64,000 bases of DNA, taken from Agelas oroides. Its lineage: Eukaryota; Porifera; Demospongiae; Agelasida; Agelasidae. The notes under the pieces were generated by a model. The model did no database searches and was not told the origin of the DNA. It saw only the letters and a program-made list of their open reading frames with translations. The position numbers and the translations under genes are program-made. Positions 40,935 through 54,800 of the stretch are shown piece by piece. The stretch lies in the NCBI GenBank assembly GCA_949130485.1, contig OX422185.1:2154304-2218303 (forward strand), written 5' to 3'. Numbering within the stretch: position 1 is the first letter of the stretch; every line of letters starts with the position of its first letter.

Positions 40935-41080
40935 GTGCAGCTGATAAGTAGCCTTGTTCCCAGGCTCTCCTCTCGCCCCAACGAAAAATTAAAAAAACCC
41001 TCCGTTTTTTTTTTTTTGTCACAGTGAGGGGAGAGCCTGGGAACGAGGCTAGCTTATAAGGCCTGCTATTGGCCCTGCAC
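40935..41080 (+). ncRNA. Hammerhead ribozyme motif split by a transposon (copy 8)
   Basis: GTGCAGCTGATAAG stops at 40948; the rest (GGCCTGCTATTGGCCCTGCA) resumes after the inserted element and its target duplication. Box 1 is broken, so the copy is dead. Confidence 0.6.
40949..41051. mobile_element. TAGCCTCG-family element, 103 bp
   Basis: TAGCCTTGTTCCCAGGCTCT against GAGCCTGGGAACGAGGCTA; flanks GCTGATAAG and GCTTATAAG agree at 8 of 9. Confidence 0.88.
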
Positions 41081-41289
41081 AGTGGGTGACTTTGCATAAC
41101 ATCTAGGACTGCCTTTTTTCAGGGAGATGTGGTTCATTGATTGTTCATGCATGTACACACATTTCTACAGGCTAACCCACTCCAAACTATGTCGGGCAGA
41201 AGCAGACTGCCTGCTAGTATTGCAGTGTAACACAAACCAATACATTCTTCCCCCTTTGCTTTGCACACTTCTAAATTTACCGTACAACA

Positions 41290-41460
41290 TTTATCTAATT
41301 AAAGCACACCTACTTTCTTCATAGTCAGGTCTACTCTACAGCTCAGCTCCACGGTCTCCGGAATCAGCGACAGAGAGTACGCTCTGAGTGCGCGCAGTGC
41401 CTCGCGGAGGTCCAAAACTTCATCTTTCAGCTTGCGGCGGTTGTAGAGGAACACACAGGT
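41290..41460 (-). pseudogene. Duplicate of mrpl1 exon 1
   Basis: Matches 22215-22380 closely, including the splice donor after ATGAAGAAA and the downstream intron start. The N-terminal leader is replaced by unrelated sequence. Confidence 0.9.
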
Positions 41461-41469
41461 CAGCCGCGG

Positions 41470-42830
41470 AAAGGGACTTTCCCCAGCCCCTTACAAGTAC
41501 AACTAATGCCACCTACTGGGATGTCATGATGATGTAATTTTCAGTAGCGGACTAGGACTCAGTGCAGTGTATGTGTACGGTTAACCCTTGCCATCTCACG
41601 TGTGTCTCCTCTGAAGGGACTTGTCCTGTTTGGTGGCCACAGCATTTGACATGGAGGAGCTGTCCCACTGCTGATAGCCTAACTGATGTTCCTCAGACTG
41701 GATGTGGAGGAGTCCCAAACACTAAGTGAACTGCTGTAATCAAGAAGCTCCTCATCATTGCTAATGACTTTCCAGAAGCTGTTCAACTGATCACCATTGG
41801 ACTTCACACAAAACTGGCCACACTTGAACATGAACAACTTCACTCTTCCGTCTCTCAGAAAAACATCTCACCCTCGCTTCAGTTGTTCTTCAGCAGCATT
41901 TAGCTCCTTTGACTTCAATTGGGTTGCCTAGCAGGTCCAGCTCCTGTATAGTGTATTATTTATGCACACAGCATTGCTAACTGACATGTTCCCTCTAAGT
42001 TGGTGTTACAATGCCAAAGGATGACAACAACTAGGATGTGATTTGTCCTCATCAAACATCCAACCTGTCACATTCATTGTTTATGTAATTTGATACCCTC
42101 ATTCTGACCATACATGTTCCCTGGAACCAAACGAGTGTGCAATGTCTAGGTACCACTGGTCCTGTAATGGCCCCAACAACCCTAACTGGTTCTGGGGGGG
42201 CTACAGTTCCGACTTAGCTGACTGGTCATGCACGGGGGACCTGCAAGAAGTGAACTTTATGAGATGGTCAGTCTGAAGATGAGAAAAGTACTCGGAAACT
42301 GAATGACTCTGTCACACACACCAGGGGAAGAATTGTGGCTCCCTGGGACTACAAGTCAGTGGATTGGACAGAAGAGTGCTATTCTTGTAGTGTGTGTTTT
42401 TGTTGTACGGGACAAGTTTACTAGCTAAAGAGGTTCACCCTGCACTTTTCTTTTCACTACCAATACACTGTTTGTATGTATAAAACTCAACAAGTAAAAT
42501 TGTATTTAATATACCCCAAGTTTTAATTTGTAGCTAGTTGTTTATATAGCCCCAAGCTCTTTCTAGCTGGAATACTCAGGTTCAACTCAGCCATAATTGC
42601 CACTTCCTATACATCCTTGTACAATAATTCCCCAGCAATAATTTTACAGAGATAAACTTGATGTCATGTTCTCAAGAACACAAGGTACAACTATGACGAT
42701 CTTAATGCATAAGCAAGAACTTCCTGTTTAGTTATAACTACAGAATAATAACTAGCTATTGAATTTAATTGAAGCTTATTTATTTATTCTCCTTTAGCGA
42801 ACTTCTCACTGTCTTTCCTCTATCTACACG
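41470..42830. other. No gene confirmed
   Basis: Two short open stretches on the plus strand, about 41747-41907 and 42150-42270 (rich in W, Y, N and G), may be exon remnants. I recognise neither. Confidence 0.4.
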
Positions 42831-42863
42831 GCTAAAGTATAAGTGCACTGTTGGTCTTTCCAA

Positions 42864-45800
42864 ATGGCTCACGGAAGAGAAATCTGGCGCGGGACGTTGC
42901 AGCTGAAAAAGGGCGAGAAATGGAAGGTGTGTTATGAGTACTTCCACCGTCAGTTGTACGCACTGGTTTCAGTTTGTTGCAACAATCGAGTAATCTAGCT
43001 CAGTTTGCCAACTTTTGAGGCGGTATTACTACGAATCTAAGGTACAGTCCTGTTTGGGCACCTGCAAATTACAACACCGCACCCATTGCCAGCCCCACCC
43101 CCTTGCTTCTAATATGTGTGGCTGCTGTGCGAGCGAAGGAGGAAGAAATAAACTCACGGGCAAAACAGAATTCAAGACGTTTTCAACACTGGTTAGGAGC
43201 CTTTTCCGCTGATAATGAAATGAAAATGTAGTGGTTTATAAGAAAGAACCACGGGTTTAGTGCATATTTTAGAGCCTAAACCTCTATTTAATATATAGAA
43301 GGGCCTGCCGAGCGATGTAAGTGAACCGCTGTCCTGTTTACGCATGGCGTATTATCATTAGTAGTTAGCCTTCTTGCAGATTGTTGGAACACAGTACAAG
43401 GAAAGCAGTGCTATATATTCCAATGGCCAGATAATTTTGACAATTGACTCAACATTGTGCTGGGTATTTAGCACTGTCAATGAAGGTCAACAAGCTGCTA
43501 CATGCAAAGCAGTTTTCACCTTTGTGGCTGCATTTTATTGTGCTAGATTTCCCTCCAGTATCGGGATTTTAAATACATATTTGTATCTTACAAGTGTCAC
43601 TTCAGTTCTGGCCTCTTAGGTAGTTTGGTTGTGTAACATTTTGTATGACTAAACTATTTTACAGATTCGACTACTCATTGCTTACTGTGGCACTAAAGAA
43701 CATTCTGCACGAGTCACCATTTGTAGAATACAGAATCCAAGACTGCAACATTCAGAAGAGAAAGTTGTTCGTCTCAAACATGCAAGGCTAATTCATACAA
43801 GCTTCGAGAGTCTAGACTCTACTACTGAAGGAGAGCCACAGAGTCTATCAAAAAATGAATTCCAGCTGATAACTCACAGTGATGAAACACTGGAATTTCG
43901 CCTGGAGAGTGACCCCAAATGTCTGGAGTGGGTCAAGGTTCTCACAATTCTGACGACGTACCCAAATGTGTACATGCCATGGGAGACACAGAATCCTGTC
44001 ACATTCCACAGCAAACCAGACCCCTATATGTATGGCAGTGGTAAGCTTTGTGATATGTTTGTCATCCTTTATAGCACTAAAAAAGTCAATAACGATTATC
44101 TACTGTAAAATAGATAAGTTGTAATGGCTTCTCAGTTCGCTCCTGCATAACAGTCGAAATGTTGGCAAAGTGTTTTCTGAACTCATGTTGGTAACAGATA
44201 ACCTTCCTATTCATAACTTGTGATATTGCATGAGCACTTTGAACAAATGTCCATCAGTATAGTAGTGCAAAATGCATGTGAGCAGTACAGCACATCAAAC
44301 CCTATACTAACATACCAGTTAGAGTGTTTTGTACCACAAAGTTACACTCAATTCATTTTATTTTTTCATCATCAGGTTCTGGAAATTCATAAGCTTTGCA
44401 ACTTTTGTATCATTCAGCAACATACTTAGGAGTCTTGACTCAACCATAGTGACAGCACCCCCATGTATTAATCGTGTGTAGCTAAGTATGGTTTTGTTAA
44501 GCAGTGTCTTACTGACAACTCTTTTTGATTATTAAAACAAGCTGTGGTAGAAGCACTTCATGTGATCATGTTCCCTTTCTTCCTACCCCACTTGGCACTA
44601 AGAAGTTGTACAATTGTTGAATATAAGCTAGTGTTGCTATGGCAATGAGAATTCCTGAGCCAGCTATGGAATGAACAGTTCATGTGATCATGAACTTTGC
44701 TTGTTTATTTCCACCCCACTTGGCTTTCAAGGAATGTGACATCTGTCATAAATGTGCTATTCATTATTAAAAATCCAACTTACGCAATAATATTTTAATA
44801 CTCTTTTTATAACAGTATGAATACTTTAAACCCGAATAGACTCTGCGTAGGCTGTGTATGTCATGGGTTGTCAAAGGAAGGGGTTGGTGGTAAGGGTGAA
44901 TGTCATTGAAATCATAACATTCATTACAAACTATGCAGTAACATTATAAAATTAATACTTGATTTCTCCATAGACTTGGTGTGGGCAGTGTTTGTCATGC
45001 ACGCAGGTATTGCCAAAAAGGGGCTGGTGGTTGGAGTGAATGTTGTTGCACTCAGAAACACCTCACGTGGGGGGACATCTACACCCACACTGGACCTCAT
45101 CTACCCCCAAGACCCCACCAACAAGATTGCCTGCTGGGAGAAAGAAAAGATCAATGCAGTTGGTAGGATGGGCAAGCTTGTGTTCCTGGAGATTAGTAAG
45201 GAGTGTGAACCAGGAGGTGGTCTGGTGTGGATGTATGTGGGCTATGGTGAAGAAGTTGGACTGTATGAGAATGTTAAGAAGTGAGTCACAATAAATGCAT
45301 GTTTGATATATTTTTAAAGCAGAAAAAATGAAGTGAAAGAATTAAACACGGGGTCCCTGGCTTGAGCTGCCAATGCTACAACCACTGGGTCTGATTGGCA
45401 TGGCTGTGGCTTTACAGTTCTCTATTTCACCACATGGCATCAAACATGCATTTATAACGTGCTCTAAAGCACTGAATTTAGCTGTGAATCCCAATAGAGT
45501 AAAGTAGGTACCAGTCACTCAGCCAAACTCGGCATGGAATCTGGCTCATTTGGAAGCTCGTTGTTTCTGGTCATAAACAGTTATATTTAGATCAGCTGGT
45601 TGAAGACATGTTTGATGCTATGATGTGAGAATTAGAAAGCTGGCAGCAGCTGGGAATTGAACCCAGGGCTATTTGCTCAAGCTACCTATGAGCAACGAGC
45701 ACCGGGTACATGTTTAGCATAATTTTACAGTGCTCAGTATTACATTGTGTGTGCACACTGTAGCTATTCATAGCTGCATGTATTCATGTAATGTGCGTAC

Positions 45801-48800
45801 ACCATCAGCTACTTGAATCTTATATTCATGCGCTGAGTATGTGCTCTCCAGCTTAGTTATATATTCAGAGCTGGGACTATGCATTTGTGCAATGCATTTC
45901 CTAGAGCAGGGACAAGGGGATGGATCACCTGTGCATTTCATTGTATGTATGTGTTGGGGTGGGTCTAGCCTCATTCCCAGGCTCTCATGTGTGGGCGGAC
46001 AAGGGCCTGGGTATGAAGCCAGGGTGGGTAGTATGTACATGAGATGAAATGGGTCTGGGCACGGTTAGAAAAGGGTATATTTATTACTCATGCAATCTTC
46101 TTGCAATGCCAACCTCATCTAGGTTCTTGCACCAGGGGGATGAATCCTTTGTGCACATCAAGACACAACAACCGCTAACACACGACTATGCACGTCGTCC
46201 ATTTCACTCTGACACGCCTCCTTCAATGGATGAATACTCAGATCTTCCCATTCTCGACCTCCAGCAACTGAGTCTTGTTGAACAAGTCATGAAACAGTGG
46301 GGCCATGGTGCAGCTGCCAACTTGACTCAAGAGAGCACTCCTCCTTCCTCTCCTCCGGCCACTAATTGTAAGGAAACAGAATGGTCATCATCATCTCAAT
46401 GCATTTGTACTATAACATCTTCTTCAATTGTTTTGTTTAGCTCTGCCTCCTCAGCAACACCCCACTCAACCAGTAACTGCATATAATCCAGTTCCTGACT
46501 ACCCTCAAACTGTGAAGTGTAAGGGAATTATACCTCATAGGAATTTCTTACAGTGTGTGACGTGCACTAACACCATGGTCTTAAATTTCCCATCTCATTT
46601 TTTAGCAACTCATCAACACCACTTTCAACCAGTGGCTTCAAAGTTGGTTCCAGACCATCCTCCAACCACAAAATGTAAGAAAGCACCAAAAGGCTTGATA
46701 GAATATTCTTACAACTTCTGGTATCCACAAATGTAGTAGATATGCAGCTGCATTGTGGTACCTATCATCTACCATCTTAACCTCACATTGCTTTCTGTAG
46801 CTCTAGGTCCTCAGCAACACTCCACTCAACCACCAGCTGCAAAGTCTGTTTCTGACTACCCTCGAACTGTGAAATGTATGGAAAATAAGTTTGCTTCATA
46901 GCAAATACTCACAGTGTTTGATGTGCATGCACTAATATCTTCTTAACCTTCCCCTCTCATTCTTTAGCCCAGGGAACGCAGCAATATCACCCTCAACCAT
47001 CAGCTCCAGACCATTCTCCAACCACAAAATGTAAGAAAGCGAAACTGTCATAAGTTGGAAATAGGCTTAATAGAAATTCTAACAACCACTGGTATCCTCA
47101 AATGTAGCTATGTAGCTCATAAGTGATAGCATATAGCTACTACTGTAATATTTTCTGTTGTAGCTCTGCCTCCTCAGCAACACCCCACCCAATCTGTAGC
47201 TGCAAATTCAGTTCCTGACTACCCTCGAACTGTGAAATGTACGGATTTTTAAGAAACCATCTAATGTGTGCTGGTACTATAATATGGTCTTTTACTTCCT
47301 CACTCTTTAGCCCAGGGAACTCAGCAATACCACTCTCAACTAGTGGCTTCAAAGTCAGCTTCCTACCATCCTTCAACTACTAATTGTAAGGTTATATGAT
47401 CAGGACCTGGAAGTACACCTCATATAGCCTCGTTCCCAGGCCCCGCCCAACTTTCCATCGCTTGCAGTACGGAAAAGCGGGAAGATACCAGGCTCTCCCC
47501 ACTTTTCTGTACTGCAAGCGATGGAAAGCTGGGCGGGGCCTGGGAACAAGGCTACACCTCATAGAAAATCCAACGGCATCTGATGTTCTTTCCACTTGGG
47601 TTATCTATCCTTCATTGTTTTGTTTACTTAGCCATGGAACCTCAACGATACCCCACTCAATTGGTAACTGTGAATGCAAAGTCAGGTCCTGACCATTCTC
47701 GAACTGTGAAATGTAAGAAAGAACTTTTTTCATGACTTGACAGGAGACTCTCATGGCATCTTATTTTCATTTTAAGAATGAGTGCTGAATTAGTCTTGAT
47801 GTTTGATGTTTTCTTCGCTCTCTGTTATTTTACACAGCTCCGATGGAGCAACGCCACTCTCAGCATGTAGCTCAGAAGTCAGCTCCTGAACATTTTCGAA
47901 CTGTGAAATGTAAGGGAAAAGTTTATCAATTGGCCACTGTGGAATAACTCACCAGAGATGTTTGTGTCTTTACCAGATTGTACATACATTTTTTATGACT
48001 TGCTAACTTGCAGAGTTCAGTGTTTGTTTATTTTTTCACATCCTTTAGCCCTGGAAACTCAGCATCATGGCCATGCTCAAACAGTAGCCGTAACGACAAC
48101 TTCAGACCATCCCCAAGCTGTGAAATGTAAGAAACATCTGTCACCTTCTACAACTAGATTTCACTATATTTCGCGTAAAGTCTCATGGCATCCGGTGTCA
48201 GCTTGAACGGATTACAAATTTCAGTAGCAGTATTGAGAACAGCATTAAGAACATCAAAGTTTATATTCAGACTGTATGATGTTCTTCTCTTATTCTTTAG
48301 CCCTGGGGCCTGAGCAATACCACCCCCAACTACTAGTTGCCTCTGATCATCCCAGAACTGTGAAATGTAAGGAGCAAAATTTACCATCATCGTAAATTCT
48401 CATGGTATCTGATGTCATTGAGTATGAATAGTGAACAGATAACACTGTTACAGTTGAACTCAGTGAAGTTGTAATATTGTTTCCCTTTGTTTTCACAGTC
48501 ATGGAACTACAGCAGCACCACACACAAGCAGAAGGTGCAAAGTCAACTCAAGCAACCAAACTTTCTGCCATGACCTGTAAGCAAACAGTATGTTAGACAT
48601 GTTTCTTGCAAGTAAATATTTAGTGCCATATTTGTCTGCACAAAATGTCACCGTAATACTTTACAAACTGGTTACGAGACCATTAATGGAGGATTAGAGC
48701 CACCATATTGCTGATTACTTTGTCTGACCAAATACCAGTTGCTCATGAAAATAATACCCACACAATTGACATGCATAAACTTCAGATGTGGTTTGGAAAC

Positions 48801-51800
48801 TCTGCCACTCACACATTTCTACATCACTAGTGCTTGTGCAGTGAAACAAAACCAAACGAATATGCTTAATAGAAGTGGGAACAGCATTGAGATTATACAC
48901 TTGCCACCATAGCTACCATAAACAGACTTGTAAAAAGTAGGAAGTTATCTTTGTATCTCCTCTCTGTAGCCCTGGGACCTCAGCGATATCACACTAAACC
49001 AGCAGCTGCAAAATCAACTCTGGACTATCCTTCAACTGTGGAATGTATGCAACCAAATTGGCCATAACTAAAAATTAATGCAGATGTGCACTAGCCTCAT
49101 TCCAATTGTAAGAATCTCATGGCCACAGCTTTCAGCACTCGCATGCTGCAAGTGATAGTCTGGGAATGGTGCTATAGGCATGTGCTAGTTCCCCTTGCAT
49201 GTAGAATTGTTTTTACATCACTATTGTGCAATTCCATTATACATGCATTGCTCTGGTTAATTTTGAGAGATGGCAATTATTGCTACAGCATAGCTAGATA
49301 TTATTACTCATACATTTTCTTTAGCCCTTGTGAGTGCTATGCATCATTATATAGCTTACAGTCAAATAGAATCACTACATGCAGTTGCTTATATATATGT
49401 AAGGCTTTTAGTCAGCAAGGACATCGCAATAGCACCAGAAAGAGCCATATGATGTCATTTTTATTGTAAGAATGATGTCATCTTGAGCTCAAGCTCAAGC
49501 TGACATCATGACATCAGATAGTTCTTAAATACTACTACTTGGCTGTAACTAACAGCTTAAAGAAGGGCACAATATAACTCTAGTGCATATGTAGCCATGG
49601 CACCCTTTTCCCCACACTTATCTTAGCCCTAGGACTTGGGCGATACCACACTCATGAAGCAACCACAGCAAAGTCACCTCCAGACCATGATCTGCCTCCC
49701 TCCTCTCCTCAGACCACTAAAGACACAAAGAGTAAGGACCATGTAGACCAAACGTTGTGGCACAATTATGTTCATTTCTACTATAATATGTATCGTTTTA
49801 AGTGTAGAAGTAGAAATTGTTATTAATTGCAGTGGTAGGAAATTGAACTGAGCTAAGTGTGCATATGTTTTAAGGAGAACACAATTAACTATCTGTAAAT
49901 TTTGCATCTATACAATAGATGCACAGCATGTGTTCACCTGCACGTGTACAACATGCAATACAAGGACACAACATGACACAACATTACACACAGTACTATT
50001 ACATGCACCACATGCACCAGATGCCAACTATATAGATTTGTTCCACCAAAAGTTGATTTAGTTGTTGTAAAAAGCTAGGAATGTCACTTTGAGGTGCAAA
50101 ATTTTATTTGCCTATTAACTCAATGTGTTTCTTGCCTCTTTAGCCTCTGAACCTCAGCTGAAGGACCTTGTGTTGGAACTACGTCATATCCATGGATGGT
50201 TCCATCTCGGAGTATGTCTAGGCTTCCCCCGATCCATTCTTGACGATATCCATGTGAGCTACGGCGCTTCTCTTGATGCAATGGGGCAATGCAAGATACA
50301 GTTACTCTCTACATGGAGGGATGGTAGCAGCGGCTGTACCTGGTCAGCAGTTGTCACTGCACTACACCAGACAGGGAGGGCGGGGCTGGCCAAAACCATT
50401 GCTGATAAGTACGGTAAGGAAAGCTTTTATTGGTACCATAGGTGCTCTAATCTATAGACGAACCAACTTAGCAGACACTATACTTTTGCTTGTCTAGACA
50501 GCCTATAAGTATCCCACCTATATTGTGTTTATACTCCGAGTATAGGTAGTGTATTAAGGCAATAAACTATAACTCAATTTTGTGTAAACTATTTTGGTGC
50601 AACATGTAAACTATTCTGGTACAACATGCAAGTTTTGTGCAAACTAATATTTGTGCATAATATGACCCATTATACTCCACTGTTAAACTCCACTGTTTCA
50701 TCCAATGAAGAAATACTTAGAAAGTGATGTACTGTGGTGTAATATAGAAAAATAGTGTGGAATGTCATATGTAGTATATACTCAACACGGAGAGTCTTTG
50801 ACAGAGGAGGTATAAGAAATATCGTAACTGTTATAATTTATTGAGTCATTGTTGGTCGTTAAATTATATTAAGTAGTGGGCTCACTTTCCTACTATAAAG
50901 GGGACATGGCAAATAGAGTGATGCTAAATCATTTTTTTGCTGCATTGTACTCTGATATCAGTGCTTTGTATAAATTGTATATACACAACAGGTGCCACAG
51001 TTTTAGGAACATCTCAGCGTTTGGAAGACCGTTTCCCACAACAATTTAAGGTATCAAATTCACTGCATATATTCACATGTGGTGTGTAGTTCATAGCAGT
51101 GCATGAATGTGACTTGGGAGAAGGATTCTCAATGGAACTATTAGACATATTTGGTCATCACAATAGCTAAAGTGCTATGGCAATTATGTACATATAAATT
51201 GTATATAGTCTCTGTGGCTACACCCCATTCTGCAATGAGGGTGGCCATGTGAGACTAGCTATGGAACTTCTTCAGCATTATTTATATAAGTGAGCGTTTC
51301 AATGAGTGAGGGGTTGACTTGCTACACTATCTTTTTATTTTTATTTGTTTATTTTTTTAAAATTTATTTATTTATTTATTTATGTTTTGTTACATAATAA
51401 ATTTGTTATGTCCGGACATTAGAAATAGCAAGTAAGCTAATACAAGTCCAATATCCAGCAAAAGAAAGGTGATACACTACTTCAATTATTGTGAAGTCTG
51501 AGTCAAGATACCTGATATATAATAACCCACTCATGAATACTGTATTCTCTCTAAATTATCAGGCAACAAAAAATGATCCAAAATGGGAGTGTCTGGAAAA
51601 TTTCAGAGGGTTATTAATTTTTGAACAGAAGTGTCCGGTGTGAACTAGAGAGTTCATTCATGAACAGGTTGTTTGAAGTACTGTAAACTTGCCAGGTGGA
51701 AGGGAAGTGTAGTGTGATGTTTGAACCATAGTTTGAACCTTGCATGGCAATAAGCATATAATTATAGTTCAAGTGAAGATGCTTATGGGAGTAAGACTAT

Positions 51801-54800
51801 ATAGTCTGAGTCTGAGCCAAAACGCTTCAATATGCTTCCACAGGAAATCGTCCTCACTGATCAGCAAGCCAGTGCAATTGTATCATTGCGAAAGAAGATA
51901 GAAATGGAAGACAAGAAACTACTAGAAACCGAACGATGTCTCAAGGAGCACAAAGAATACAACCGAGCTCTTGAAGACAAGTTGGAGAAGCTACGAGAGG
52001 AGCTCCATTTCAGTGCTCGATACAGAGGAAAACAGTTGAGTGATCTCCAACTACTTCAGATGAAGAAGAGGGAAAATGAGATAGACATCCAAACCCTGGA
52101 GGAAAAATTCCAGAATCTCACTGACCATAGACGTCTGGTGGCACCCTCAGATCAAAATGAGCTGCACCAAACCATGGAACGACTTCGTGAAAAGACGGAG
52201 GAATCGCATGAGATACGCCAGCAGCTCAGCCAGTCATTGCCCAAGCAAGAATACGCTTACAAAGCTGCCAAAGAACTGAAGGAGAGGCTTGGAGATGTCA
52301 CGTTTCAGTGTGAGAATGTTGCAGAAAAAATCAAACAGCTGCAAGCAGAAAGAGAACAGCTAAGTGCTGCACTAAAAAGCCATGAGGAGGAGTTAGATCA
52401 GATCTTGCTTGGAGGAACACAACATGAACAGGTATGTGTGTTATCAAGAGTGAACTGTGCAAGCATTGTTACACAAAAATTGTATGTAGAGCAACTAATT
52501 GATGGTAGGCATGTCTGGAAATATACCACATCAAGAACACTATCTTATTTTCTGAGATTGCTATTAGGGACATTAAGGGGTCTGCGTACAATAGAGTAAT
52601 CATTCCTGCATAGCAGTGGAGTTAATGTTTCACTTCTGTAGCTATATATTAACTATTTCAATGCATTGTCATTTAGTTGTACCCAGGTATGGCTAAACAC
52701 TACACTTTTTTTACTTGACTAACTCGGAGTTACTACACATACCTATTTACTTTTGTAACTCTCCCTGAATGTGGGTTGGATAACTATAACCCAGTAGTAC
52801 AATCATACAATGAGGAATAGTCATCTTCAAATTCTATAAGCTATCGATAGTTATTTTGCACGAGATGGCCTCTTCGATGCCCGCAGGTGACTCATGGCAA
52901 ACGTGTGACAACTTTCAACTTTCTCAGTGTCTTATAATCGTCCGTCTTTACTGCCATGGTACGTGTCTATAGTGTTCCTCGGTATCCTTTCACACGCCAT
53001 AAATGCAACAAGCTGTTCGTTTCTTGACATGTGTAGTCTCATTCCAGAACACTGTACCTGGCAATTAATACCGTTAAAAAATTTTGTGGGTGTCGTAGAC
53101 CGCGAAAATATTTTTACATTAAATAATAAAACACGAATTTTTTTTTTACAATTTCCAGGTCTACGGTACATAGTACATACTTTTGTAACTCTTCCTGGAT
53201 AAACTATAGCCCAGTAGTACAATCATGCAATAAACTATTTATTGCTAATTTTTTGCAGCACATGCCGGAATACCACAATGTGATATTGTATGAAGATGGA
53301 AGAGTTGAACTGAAGCTGAAGGAGGCTGAAATTGAGCGGTGCATAGAAGAACTGCAAAAGAAAGAAGCCCACATCAGAATGCTGAATAACAAGCTTGAAG
53401 ATAAATTCATGAAGCTTTCTGAAATGGACGAGTGTATTCAGAAATTAGAGCAAGCAAAGATGAGTTTAGACACACTTTCAGATCCTTATGAATACGTCTA
53501 TCGTGGAGGGTATAGTTCCACCACAGAACTCCATCTAGCTGAACAGATCTCCAACATGGCCGCAGTCGAGTGGTTGCAGTACAAGATCCAGCTCCTGAGG
53601 GAAGAGGCCAACAAACGAGAATTGCTGTTTCAACTGTCATCGTTGACACAGACGGTGGATGAAATGTCAAGCACCCTGGAAGCTATGGCTGGAGCAAGTG
53701 TACCACCTGCCCAGGTTAGCTGGAAGCGAGTCACTTATAGCATAACAACCTTTTATTGATGTCGGTAGACTCTCTATGTAGGGATGGCGCCGACGCGCAA
53801 TACATGCAATACTTAAGCAAAAGCCATATAACTGAAAGCTTATTTAAGCGCCCAGGCCTCCTCTTTGAGTGCCTTTGTGATCAGCAAGACTCATATTGAT
53901 GTGAGCAGTATTTAGTATGAACTGGGGTATCTTTATTAAGTACAAATCTATAGCAGGGAAATTTAGTCTAAGCTGCTGCAGATATCTCTGCAATGTTGGA
54001 GCTATGTGCGTCTTCTGTGTTGTGCATTTGTGATATCTGTGGTAATCTCTACCGTGATCTGCTGAGCAAACAGTATAGTCAAGATTCATTGTTGGTGGAT
54101 TAATTGTCAGGGAATAGAATCTTTAGTGAGGGTTCAGGCCGGGAGTCCAAATGAGTGTGACTTGCAATGTTAATTTGTTATACCACAGCCTGCTACACAT
54201 GGTCAACTACTGCATCAGTCATTCAGTGCAGAGGAACTGAGGGGCTTGCCAGTGCTACCAAATCCTGTCAATCTGCAAAATGAGGTGTGCATAAAAAGAT
54301 ATACAGCTTTGTATATAGAAGTGTTCCTGGTCTTCATATCTGCTTTGTTGTTGCACTATACAAGTAGCATCTTCCTAACACATGTTATGCCGTAGAATTC
54401 AGCAGGTGAATTGTTTTGCATTGAGATTTGAGAGATTACGTTACAAGAATTTCTACTGCCCACAATAGTAGTAGATCTTACACAGCAAAATGTTTGTGTT
54501 TTTGGTGCTACTGAATCCATGTAAAAATTTATTGTGGTAAGAATATTGTATTATACTCAGAAATTCACCTTTTGTTCCAGCTTCCTCAATCAAGAAACGA
54601 GACATCCCCACCGACATCACAGTCACAGTACTATCAATCTCACCCTCCTAGTGTCTCGACCAGACACCATCCAGTGACAGCAACTACTTCAATGCCAACA
54701 ACTGAAAGATTCACTTCAGAATATGAGAACATATCATCATTAAGCCCTGGACCACACACTATGAACCCTCTTATGTACAGACATGAACGAAATCGTCCAG

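Noticed and set aside
49318..49390. Extra repeat exon after TTTCTTTAG at 49318
   Set aside because: The acceptor-like bases and CCCTTG start resemble the array exons, but the repeat motif is not kept and no donor follows in phase.
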